Shown here: positions 7,389 through 14,378 of the stretch, in pieces
Numbering within the stretch: position 1 is the first letter of the stretch
Layout: each line of letters begins with the position of its first letter
Assembly: GCA_046765795.1 (NCBI GenBank)
Contig: JBKPRH010000496.1
Span: 1-17,165, forward strand
DNA: 17,165 nucleotides
Direction of reading: 5' to 3'
Source: Gp6-AA40 sp046765795
GTDB lineage: Bacteria; Acidobacteriota; Vicinamibacteria; Vicinamibacterales; UBA2999
Made by a program: the position numbers and the translations under genes
Notes under the pieces: generated by a model
Database searches by the model: none
Told to the model about the DNA's origin: nothing
The model's input: only the letters and a program-made list of their open reading frames with translations

Positions 7389-8728
7389 TGGCAACGATCC
7401 TTCAGAACGTACCTGCAGGCGAGAAAGTCGGCATCGCGTTTTCGGGCGGCCTCGACACGAGCGCTGCCCTTCACTGGATGCGCGCGAAAGGCGCGATCCC
7501 CTACGCCTATACGGCGAACCTCGGTCAACCGGACGAGAAGGACTACGACGAGATCCCGCGCAAGGCGTTGCAGTATGGCGCCGAGAAGGCGCGGTTGATC
7601 GACTGCCGCGCACAGCTGGTCGAGCAAGGCATCGCCGCGCTCCAGTGCGGGGCCTTTCACATCTCCACGGCCGGCGTCCCCTACTTCAACACGACGCCGC
7701 TCGGACGCGCGGTCACCGGCACGATGCTCGTCCTCGCGATGAAAAGCGATGACGTCAACATCTGGGGCGACGGCAGCACGTTCAAGGGCAACGATATCGA
7801 GCGCTTCTATCGGTATGGCCTGCTGGCCAATCCCTCGCTGCGCATCTACAAGCCCTGGCTCGATCAGGCGTTCATCGACGAGCTCGGCGGCCGCAAGGAA
7901 ATGTCGGAGTACATGCAGCGCGCCGGCCTCGCCTACAGGATGAGCACCGAGAAGGCGTATTCGACAGACTCCAACATTCTCGGCGCCACACATGAAGCTA
8001 AAGATCTCGAGCATCTAAATAGCGGCATCCGGATCGTCGAGCCGATCATGGGCGTCGCCTCGTGGAAGGCCGAGACCACGGTCAAGCCGGAAGAAGTGAG
8101 CATGACGTTCGAGGAAGGCGTGCCGGTTGCACTGAACGGGCGCCGCTTCAACGATGCAGTCGCATTGATGCTCGAAGCGAATGCCATCGGCGGACGCCAC
8201 GGACTGGGCATGAGCGATCAGATCGAGAACCGGATCATCGAGGCCAAGAGCCGCGGCATCTACGAGGCGCCAGGCATGGCGCTGCTGTTCATCGGCTACG
8301 AGCGTCTCGTCACCGGCATTCACAACGAAGACACCATCGAAGATTACCGCGAGGCCGGCCGCCGCCTCGGACGACTGCTCTACCAGGGTCGCTGGTTCGA
8401 TTCGCAGGCCTTGAAGCTGCGCGATTCCGCCCAGCGCTGGGTGGCCCGGCCGATCACCGGCGAGGTCGTCGTCGAACTGCGGCGCGGGAACGACTATTCG
8501 ATTGTCGACACGCGCAGTCCGAACCTCACCTACAAGCCCGAACGCTTGACGATGGAAAAGGGCGAGTCGGCGTTCACGCCGCAGGATCGTATCGGTCAGT
8601 TGACGATGCGCAACTTGGATATCGCCGATACGCGCGAGAAGCTCCTGACGTATACGAAGTCAGGTCTGCTCGCGCCGGGTCAGGACACTGAGTTGCCCCA
8701 CCTGCTCGACTCGAAGACGGACGAGTAG
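7388..8728 (+). CDS. argG: Argininosuccinate synthase, long (E. coli-like) type
   Basis: ArgG condenses citrulline and aspartate with ATP in the cytosol to give argininosuccinate, the penultimate step of arginine synthesis. The 446-residue product matches the E. coli form (447 residues) almost end to end: AFSGGLDTS PP-loop at 17-25, TANLGQPDEKDYD, NIWGDGSTFKGNDIERFYRYGLL, STDSNILGATHEAKDLEHLN and GRRLGRLLYQGRWFDSQ. Many bacteria carry a shorter type of about 400 residues instead, so the type is worth noting. ATG 7388 has GGAG five bases upstream. An in-frame extension to 7298 would cross the REP-like hairpins. No argH or other arg gene lies nearby, so it is not in an arginine operon here. Confidence 0.98.
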   Translation: MATILQNVPAGEKVGIAFSGGLDTSAALHWMRAKGAIPYAYTANLGQPDEKDYDEIPRKALQYGAEKARLIDCRAQLVEQGIAALQCGAFHISTAGVPYFNTTPLGRAVTGTMLVLAMKSDDVNIWGDGSTFKGNDIERFYRYGLLANPSLRIYKPWLDQAFIDELGGRKEMSEYMQRAGLAYRMSTEKAYSTDSNILGATHEAKDLEHLNSGIRIVEPIMGVASWKAETTVKPEEVSMTFEEGVPVALNGRRFNDAVALMLEANAIGGRHGLGMSDQIENRIIEAKSRGIYEAPGMALLFIGYERLVTGIHNEDTIEDYREAGRRLGRLLYQGRWFDSQALKLRDSAQRWVARPITGEVVVELRRGNDYSIVDTRSPNLTYKPERLTMEKGESAFTPQDRIGQLTMRNLDIADTREKLLTYTKSGLLAPGQDTELPHLLDSKTDE

Positions 8729-8797
8729 CACTCGAGCGAACTACTTTCGGACTGGGTGCGAAGACACTTTGCGACCACAGCATGGAAGCGAGGGCAC

Positions 8798-9406
8798 ATG
8801 ACGACGAGTCGAATGAGTGCCGTGGCGATCACGCTGAGTATTGCCTTCGGATTTGTTGGCGGCGCCTGCTCGACGCAGGGCTCAGCGAAAGACCAGAACC
8901 TCTCTGGCACGATCGCTTCTTCCAAACGGATGGCGGACGGCAAAGAGTGGACGACGGCCAATCTGAACGTCAACACGTCGTCATCCTATTGTTACGGCGA
9001 TGCGGAATCGAACTGCCGTCGATATGGTCGTTTGTATACGTGGGAATCAGCGCAGCGAGGATGTCAGTCGCTCGGAGGTGAATGGCGCCTGCCGACCGAC
9101 GACGAATGGCGTCAGATGACGCAGCACTATGGTGGACTTGGGAACGATTCGCCTGACGAGGGTAAAGCAGCATACACGGCACTCATGAGCGGAGGGACGT
9201 CAGGCTTCAATGCCGTGCTCGGTGGAAATCGCTCCCTTGATGGACAGTACGACCGGCTGGAGGCACACGGATTTTACTGGACGGTATCCGAAAACGATTC
9301 ACTCACCGCACCGTTCTATAACTTCGGCAAAGGCAGTGAAGCGCTCTATCGTCAGCCCCAGGGCCAGAAGCAGATGGCAGTTTCGGTGCGTTGCGTCAGG
9401 GAGTGA
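8798..9406 (+). CDS. FISUMP-domain lipoprotein
   Basis: The 202-residue product starts with a lipoprotein signal, MTTSRMSAVAITLSIAFGFV, ending in a GGAC lipobox with the modified cysteine at residue 24. The body fits the Fibrobacter succinogenes major paralogous domain (FISUMP, TIGR02145): DGKEWTTANLNV, CYGDAESNCRRYGRLYTW, GEWRLPTDDEW, a HGFYWT segment and the closing SVRCVRE. Function is unknown; members are surface or secreted proteins with a C-type-lectin-like flavour. ATG 8798 has AGGG three bases upstream. A frame from 8756 adds 14 residues ahead of the signal peptide, which is less likely. The 69-bp gap after argG shows no terminator, so cotranscription is possible. Its 3' end overlaps the convergent TPR gene by 11 bp. 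Confidence 0.85.
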   Translation: MTTSRMSAVAITLSIAFGFVGGACSTQGSAKDQNLSGTIASSKRMADGKEWTTANLNVNTSSSYCYGDAESNCRRYGRLYTWESAQRGCQSLGGEWRLPTDDEWRQMTQHYGGLGNDSPDEGKAAYTALMSGGTSGFNAVLGGNRSLDGQYDRLEAHGFYWTVSENDSLTAPFYNFGKGSEALYRQPQGQKQMAVSVRCVRE

Positions 9407-11075
9407 CCGCTCTGTCATCTCTCTGTTTCCCCGCCGCCGGTCTCGGAAAGTGGACCGGGTCATCGTCAGCCCACGGCGTTCTCGCGGGCATGTTCGATTC
9501 GTAGCGCCGAAGATTCTCTGACAGGCGCGTGCCGACATCGGCGCGTCGCGCCTGCGTCGCCATCGCAATTGCCTGACGTTGTCGCGCGACTGCCTCCGCG
9601 AATCGCCCGTTCTCGGCGAGCGCCATCGCCATCGTCTCCATCAACGCGACACTGGGAGCGACATTCTTCTCAAGCGATTGCATCATCGACAGGGCTCGCG
9701 GTCCATCGCGCACCGCGTCGTCTGGCGCCGATGCCAGCAACCGCGCCAGCGCATGGGCGAGACCTGGTTGTTCAGGATGAACCCGAACAGCGTCTTCGAG
9801 CACGGACCGTGCCTCGGCAAATCGACGCAGCCGCACCAGCGCCATGGCGCGCCCGAAGCGTGCGTCGCTCGCCGCCGGATCGATCTTGATGATCTCCATG
9901 TATTCGTTGATCGCCGCATCGAGCTTGCCCGAGCGGCGCAGCGCGTCCGCGAGACTCGCGCGCGCATTCACCATGGTGGGATCGGAGGCCACGGCCTTCG
10001 AGAAGCGATCGATCGCATCCGCGTCCCGGCCACGCTCTTCCATCAGCACACCGAGGCTGAAAAGCGCCTTCGCATATCCCGGAAGCAGACGAATCGCCTC
10101 CGCGAACTCGGCTTCCGCGGCTCGCGGATCTCCGGCGAGATACAACGCAGTGCCGAGATTCTGGTGGAGCGTCGCATCGCGGGGTGCGACCTTGAGCCCT
10201 TCGCGAAACAGCGCCGCGGCCTCCGTCCATTTGCGATCGTCCATCGCCTGCGTGCCACGAATCTCGTAGACGACGGCGGTCTTGAGGAGATCGGTGATTT
10301 CCGCCATCAACGGATCGGCCGGATAGAGACGCTCGTCTTTCCACAGCCGCACGTGTGCCGCCGCGCGCTGTTCGTCGCCGCGGGCGCGATAGGCCATGGC
10401 GAGCGCATAGTGCACGCCGTCAGCGCCAGGGTCGGCGGCCAGCGCAGCCTCGAGTTGCGTGACGGCACGAGCGGAATCACCAGCGGCCAGCGCCGCTTTT
10501 CCCAACTCGAACAGCGCCGCCGCCGAGCGCGGGTCGAGCGACACGGCCTTCGTCAGCAACGGTTCGGCGAGATCGGCGCGACCGTTATCGATATGCATGG
10601 TGCCAAGCCACACCAATGAGGGCACATGGTCCGGTTTCAGACGGAGCACTTCTTCAAACCGTGCGATTGCCTTATCGGGCTTGAACGACAATCGATAGGC
10701 GTGCGCGAGGAAATACGGCCACGCCAACTCACCAGGCTCGAGGATGGCCGCATTCAACAAGTGAGGCTCGGCTTGATCGTAGAGTTCCGCCGCGAGCAGG
10801 AGCTTGCCGACCTGACCGTACATGCGAGCGAGATCCGCGTCACTCGCCTGCGATCGCTGTGTCGATGTGAGTGATGCGTAGCTGGCGCGAATACGTTCCT
10901 GCAGCGACATCTCAACGCCCGCTATGACTGGCGGTGGTGTCTCATGCAGCGTTCCGCGTTGCCCGCGGGTGGCGTCAGATGACAGCGGCTTCGATGGCGG
11001 CGCGGTGTCGCGTCCACACGCGGACAGCACCGCGAGCACACAGGTCACAGCGCCAATCCGCAGGTACGCGCCCAT
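9396..11075 (-). CDS. TPR-repeat lipoprotein
   Basis: This 559-residue protein opens with a lipoprotein signal (LSAC, cysteine at 20). From about residue 80 to 520 it is mostly tetratricopeptide repeats, for example ALFELGKAALAAGDSARAVT, ATLHQNLGTALYLAGDPRAA, AKALFSLGVLMEERGRDADA and VNARASLADALRRSGKLDAA. It is probably an envelope-anchored scaffold for protein complexes. No catalytic domain is visible. The start ATG shares one base with the stop of the GNAT gene (TGATG), so it is likely translated by coupling as the last gene of a greA-led cluster. The C-terminus is Pro/Arg-rich and its last codons overlap the convergent FISUMP gene. The partner and role cannot be inferred. Confidence 0.9.
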   Translation of the reverse strand: MGAYLRIGAVTCVLAVLSACGRDTAPPSKPLSSDATRGQRGTLHETPPPVIAGVEMSLQERIRASYASLTSTQRSQASDADLARMYGQVGKLLLAAELYDQAEPHLLNAAILEPGELAWPYFLAHAYRLSFKPDKAIARFEEVLRLKPDHVPSLVWLGTMHIDNGRADLAEPLLTKAVSLDPRSAAALFELGKAALAAGDSARAVTQLEAALAADPGADGVHYALAMAYRARGDEQRAAAHVRLWKDERLYPADPLMAEITDLLKTAVVYEIRGTQAMDDRKWTEAAALFREGLKVAPRDATLHQNLGTALYLAGDPRAAEAEFAEAIRLLPGYAKALFSLGVLMEERGRDADAIDRFSKAVASDPTMVNARASLADALRRSGKLDAAINEYMEIIKIDPAASDARFGRAMALVRLRRFAEARSVLEDAVRVHPEQPGLAHALARLLASAPDDAVRDGPRALSMMQSLEKNVAPSVALMETMAMALAENGRFAEAVARQRQAIAMATQARRADVGTRLSENLRRYESNMPARTPWADDDPVHFPRPAAGKQRDDRAVTP

Positions 11076-11599
11076 CAGCCGTCCACGGGTTGCGAAGGCG
11101 TATCGAGAATGAGCTGGTAGAAATCGAGGTCGAGCCAGCGGCCGAACTTGAACCCGGCGTGTCGGACGCGTCCGCAGAACTCAAATCCAAACCGCGTATG
11201 GAGCGCGATGCTGACCTCGTTGGTCGCATCGATCCCGCCAATCACGTTGTGGTACTGCTGGACCCGCGCCCGCGCAATGATTGCTTCAAGCAGCAGTGTG
11301 CCGATACCCCGCCCGCGGCAGTCCTTATCCACGTAGACGGAGTGCTCGACAGAGTACTTGTAGGCCGGCCAGTTTCTGAACGGGCCGTATGATGCAAACC
11401 CGAGCAGCCGATCATCGTCATCAACCGCACCGATGACCGGATACTGCCCCTTCTCCTTCGCGTCGAACCAGCTCTCCATCATCGCCATCGTTCGCGGACG
11501 ATAATCGTAGAGCGCCGTCGAGTGTTCGATCGCGTCGTTCAGGATCGCGAGAATCTCTTGCGCCCGGCTGCGGTCGCAGTCGATCAGTCGCACGCTCAT
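11075..11599 (-). CDS. GNAT N-acetyltransferase, phosphinothricin acetyltransferase-like
   Basis: The 174-residue product is a single GNAT domain. It has the PAT/YncA-type start (ILAILNDAIEHSTALYDYRPRT), VEHSVYV strand 4 with E85, the acetyl-CoA loop CRGRGIGTLLL (R95-G100) and the helper motif NEVSIALHTRFGFEFCGRVRHAGFK near the C-terminus. Relatives acetylate phosphinothricin, methionine sulfoximine or related amino groups. Here the real substrate is unknown and drug resistance should not be assumed. ATG 11599 lies one base after the stop of the patatin-like gene and is the start that fits family length. An in-frame start at 11830 would run through that gene. Confidence 0.92.
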   Translation of the reverse strand: MSVRLIDCDRSRAQEILAILNDAIEHSTALYDYRPRTMAMMESWFDAKEKGQYPVIGAVDDDDRLLGFASYGPFRNWPAYKYSVEHSVYVDKDCRGRGIGTLLLEAIIARARVQQYHNVIGGIDATNEVSIALHTRFGFEFCGRVRHAGFKFGRWLDLDFYQLILDTPSQPVDG

Positions 11600-11600
11600 G

Positions 11601-13031
11601 TCAGCGGTGATTGACCTCGCCGGCGGCTCGCTGCACGGGCGCGCGTGCGCGGGCGAGTTGTTCCCCGCTGGCACCGACCACCGGCTCGATGAATTGCCGA
11701 TAGGCGTCCTCATACGCGCGCTCGACGAGCTCGGACAAATTCTGCCGCCGGTCTGAGGCTTCGTCGTACGCGCCCTCGACGTCATAGGGGCCGATCGGAT
11801 TGTGTCCAGGCTGGATGACGTAGAGCGCATCGAAATGCATGCTCATCGCCTCGAGACCATCACGCAGCGCCACGGCTTCTGCGACGCCCTCGGCGTCACC
11901 GAAACGTCCGCGGACATCGAGCCGCGGCGCGCGCAGTTGATGTGGCGCGTCCACCGGCGCTGCCGCGCTGACGACGATCGCCTGACGTGCACCGGCCGCC
12001 GCGACTTCCTCCAACAGCCGGTGAATCGCGCCCGGACGGTCACACGCGCGATGCGTTTCCCCGCGCCAGTAGCTATCCGGCGCAAACACAATCGGGTGCG
12101 GCTCGCACACGCGCAACGGGGTCAGCCCGGCGAGCACCATGTCAATCGCATGATCGCGTCCAACGCCCGCCAGGTCGAGCACCTCGGATCGCCGATCGCG
12201 GCCCACACGCGGCGCGAGGAACTCCCGTCGATGCGCTTCCGAGAGCAGCGCCGCGACGATGTCACGCCGGGCATCAAGATCGGTGGCGACGAGCACGAGC
12301 TCGCGGAAACCCGGCTGTCCGAGGTTCTCCGCCAGCACTTCTGAATAGCGTCGTCCGAGGATGGCGATTGACGGCCGCGCCAGCGGTGCTGCGCCGCGAA
12401 TGAGATCCCAGATGGCGGTCGCGAACCACTCGCGTGCCGGCTCCGCGGCGAGCGGCGCGCCGAGCACACGCCACCACCATGCGCCTCGCACACGGCGGTT
12501 GCCGGCAGCGCGGCTCGCGAGCCACCCGCCAATCACGAGCACGCCAATCATGATGATGAGGGCGATCGTGGCCGCGCGTGGGACAGTTGTTGGCAGATTG
12601 GGTCCGGCGAATGCCGACTGCAGCCACGTGGAATACCACGAGACCATCGCGGCGCCCGCCTGGATCTGCAGCATCTCGAGAACGAAGCCAGCGAGATACA
12701 CGAGCAGGCCTGCCAGCAGCACGGCCAGCGGCGTCAGCAATATCGCGAGGAGCACGACGCCGATGACCGCGGCCGCGCGAATCGGCCAGCGCCAGCCGTA
12801 CAGACCGGCGGCCGTTGTCGACCGCCAGATGCCGGATGGCTCCCACAACCGCGCCGAGCCGTCGAGCGCGGCGAGCGCAGCGCTGCCTGCGCCGATGCCG
12901 TGCCCGGCCAGGATGTCGATCTTGACGCCGGCCTCCTGCAGCGCGCGAAGCACGCCCGCGTGGTACGCACCGTGCGCGCCAGTGCCCGTCAAGATCAAGG
13001 CCGTGCGGCGTTCCGGTGAGTAGGCGGTCAA
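11601..13031 (-). CDS. Patatin-like membrane protein lacking the catalytic serine
   Basis: This 476-residue protein begins like a patatin phospholipase: ALILTGTGAHGAYHAGVLRALQ (11-32) is the oxyanion-hole strand and loop. The next element, normally GxSxG, reads GHGIG (43-47), with glycine where the nucleophilic serine belongs. The family DG[GA] aspartate motif is also not clear; the equivalent region reads CDRPGAIHRLL (about 330-340) before the conserved-looking GARQAIVVSAA strand. Between these parts is an insertion with about three hydrophobic helices (about 84-103, 104-122, 153-173). It is therefore probably a membrane-anchored, non-hydrolytic patatin homologue. The start is TTG 13031, six bases after the greA stop, with no strong ribosome site. 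That suggests translation coupled to greA, although a different start cannot be excluded. Confidence 0.75.
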   Translation of the reverse strand: MTAYSPERRTALILTGTGAHGAYHAGVLRALQEAGVKIDILAGHGIGAGSAALAALDGSARLWEPSGIWRSTTAAGLYGWRWPIRAAAVIGVVLLAILLTPLAVLLAGLLVYLAGFVLEMLQIQAGAAMVSWYSTWLQSAFAGPNLPTTVPRAATIALIIMIGVLVIGGWLASRAAGNRRVRGAWWWRVLGAPLAAEPAREWFATAIWDLIRGAAPLARPSIAILGRRYSEVLAENLGQPGFRELVLVATDLDARRDIVAALLSEAHRREFLAPRVGRDRRSEVLDLAGVGRDHAIDMVLAGLTPLRVCEPHPIVFAPDSYWRGETHRACDRPGAIHRLLEEVAAAGARQAIVVSAAAPVDAPHQLRAPRLDVRGRFGDAEGVAEAVALRDGLEAMSMHFDALYVIQPGHNPIGPYDVEGAYDEASDRRQNLSELVERAYEDAYRQFIEPVVGASGEQLARARAPVQRAAGEVNHR

Positions 13032-13037
13032 GTGGTC

Positions 13038-13502
13038 TTATTCGTCGTGAATGGTCGTCAGTTTGATCAGATCGAACGTCTTCTTGCCGCTCGGCGTCGT
13101 GACGTTGATCTCGTCGCCTTCCTCTTTGTTGAGGATGGCGCGGCCAATTGGCGACGACGTCGAGATCATGCCCTTCTCCACGTCGGCTTCTTCCGGCATG
13201 ACGAGCTGGTAGACGATCGTGTCGCCGCTGGCGCCCCGCAACTCCACCGTTGACCCGAAGCCAGCCTTGCCGCGCGGAATGCGATCCAGATTCATCAACG
13301 AGATCTCACCCACGCGCTTCTTCAGCATGGCAATGCGGGCGTTGACGATCTCCTGACGCTCCTTGGCGGCCTTGTACTCCGCGTTCTCACGCAAGTCGCC
13401 CAGCTCACGCGCGCGTTGAATCTCCTTCGGCAGCTCGATCTTCAGCTCGCGCTCGAGCGCCGCGATTTCCTCGTTGAAACGCTTCAGAATCCGGTCTTTC
13501 AT
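13038..13502 (-). CDS. greA: Transcription elongation factor GreA
   Basis: GreA enters the RNA polymerase secondary channel and stimulates cleavage of backtracked RNA. The 154-residue product has the expected length. Its N-terminal coiled coil (about 1-75) has the tip motif LGDLRENAEYKAAKERQ, with the catalytic acidic residues at about D36 and E39. Its C-terminal FKBP-like domain has STSSPIGRAILNKEEGDEI and the closing TPSGKKTFDLIKL. ATG 13502 is the natural family start. It heads a minus-strand cluster with the patatin-like, GNAT and TPR genes (gaps of 6 and 1 nt, then a 1-nt overlap), so these are likely cotranscribed. It is divergent from the SpoU methylase across a 78-bp spacer. Confidence 0.97.
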   Translation of the reverse strand: MKDRILKRFNEEIAALERELKIELPKEIQRARELGDLRENAEYKAAKERQEIVNARIAMLKKRVGEISLMNLDRIPRGKAGFGSTVELRGASGDTIVYQLVMPEEADVEKGMISTSSPIGRAILNKEEGDEINVTTPSGKKTFDLIKLTTIHDE

Positions 13503-13532
13503 CGCTGGAATCAGACTGTAGCATATTGGTTG

Positions 13533-13560
13533 GTGGTTCGTGGTTCGTGGTTAGTGGTTG
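13533..13560 (+). repeat. Four-copy 7-bp tandem repeat
   Basis: Four units with a 7-bp period, GTGGTTC, GTGGTTC, GTGGTTA, GTGGTTG, lie in the 78-bp spacer between divergent greA and the SpoU methylase gene, just upstream of the latter. A related partial unit (TTGGTTG) precedes them. The same 7-bp period occurs in the unrelated array at 1596-1658. This resembles the short tandemly repeated heptamers known from cyanobacteria in style, not in sequence. It occupies the expected promoter region. Confidence 0.7.
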
Positions 13561-13580
13561 GCAGTGAATGGTTTGCGAGC

Positions 13581-14378
13581 ATGAAAGTTGTTTCGAGCAG
13601 GCACAACCCCATCGTGGCAGCGTTCCGAACGCTCGCTGATCAGCCGGACCCAACCGGAACGCGACTGCTACTGGACGGCGCGCACCTGGTGAACGATGCA
13701 CGATCGTCAGGCTTGCAATTCGAGACCGTGGCAGTGGCAGCCTCACGACTGACCTCGCAGACGGAAGAAGGTCTGCTGGCGCAACGTCTCGAGCGCGAGG
13801 GCATCGACGTGATCGAAGCCTCTGATGCAGTGTTCGATGCGTTGAGCCCGGTGAAGAGCCCGTCGGGCATCGTCGCCATCGCCGGCCGCAAAGAAAGTAC
13901 TGCCGCAGAGATCTGTGCGCTGCCGGAGGCGTTCATCCTTGCGGCAATTGACGTACAGGAGCCTGGCAATGTGGGCGCACTGATTCGCGCAGCGGAGGCA
14001 GGCGGCGTGACCGGCGCGCTGATCAGCGGCGTGTCGGCGAGTCCGTTCTCGTGGAAGGCGCTTCGCGGGAGCATGGGCAGCGTGCTGCGTTTGCCAATCG
14101 CCGCTGGGCTCACGACGCACGAGGCCCTCACGCTGATGCGTAAGTCCGGTGTGCGTACGATTGCCGCAATCGCTCGCGGTGGACAAGATCCCGACGCTGT
14201 GGACTGGCGCGGTAAGGCCGCTCTCCTCCTCGGCGGCGAAGGTCCGGGGCTCACCGACGAAGCCATCGCGCTCTGCGACGCACGCGTCACTATTCCGATG
14301 GCTGGAGGCGTCGAGTCCCTCAACGTCGCCGCAGCCGGTGCAATCCTCGTCTACGCCGCACGGCGTCAACGCGCATGA
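13581..14378 (+). CDS. SpoU/TrmH-family RNA 2'-O-ribose methyltransferase
   Basis: The 265-residue product has the two-part layout of RlmB/TrmH-like enzymes: an N-terminal substrate-binding domain (about 1-110, starting SSRHNPIVAAFRTL) and a C-terminal knotted SPOUT domain. The three SpoU motifs are intact: EPGNVGALIRAAEA (N130, R136), LLLGGEGPGL (215-224) and IPMAGGVESLNVAAAGAILVY (about 238-258). It transfers a methyl group from S-adenosylmethionine to a ribose 2'-OH, most likely of 23S rRNA; the exact site cannot be told. I chose ATG 13581 because homology begins there. A longer frame from 13416 would read through greA and the repeats. It overlaps rarA by 4 nt (ATGA), so the two are probably an operon. 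Confidence 0.93.
   Translation: MKVVSSRHNPIVAAFRTLADQPDPTGTRLLLDGAHLVNDARSSGLQFETVAVAASRLTSQTEEGLLAQRLEREGIDVIEASDAVFDALSPVKSPSGIVAIAGRKESTAAEICALPEAFILAAIDVQEPGNVGALIRAAEAGGVTGALISGVSASPFSWKALRGSMGSVLRLPIAAGLTTHEALTLMRKSGVRTIAAIARGGQDPDAVDWRGKAALLLGGEGPGLTDEAIALCDARVTIPMAGGVESLNVAAAGAILVYAARRQRA

Noticed and set aside
7235..8014. 259-codon minus-strand frame opposite argG
   Set aside because: Antisense to the strongly conserved argG core, with no family features.
9579..10619. 346-codon plus-strand frame opposite the TPR gene
   Set aside because: Its Arg/His-rich composition is typical of an antisense frame, while the minus-strand TPR repeats are clear.
11075..11599. Phosphinothricin resistance gene (bar/pat)
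   Set aside because: Only a general similarity to the PAT-like GNAT family is visible; the substrate cannot be assigned.
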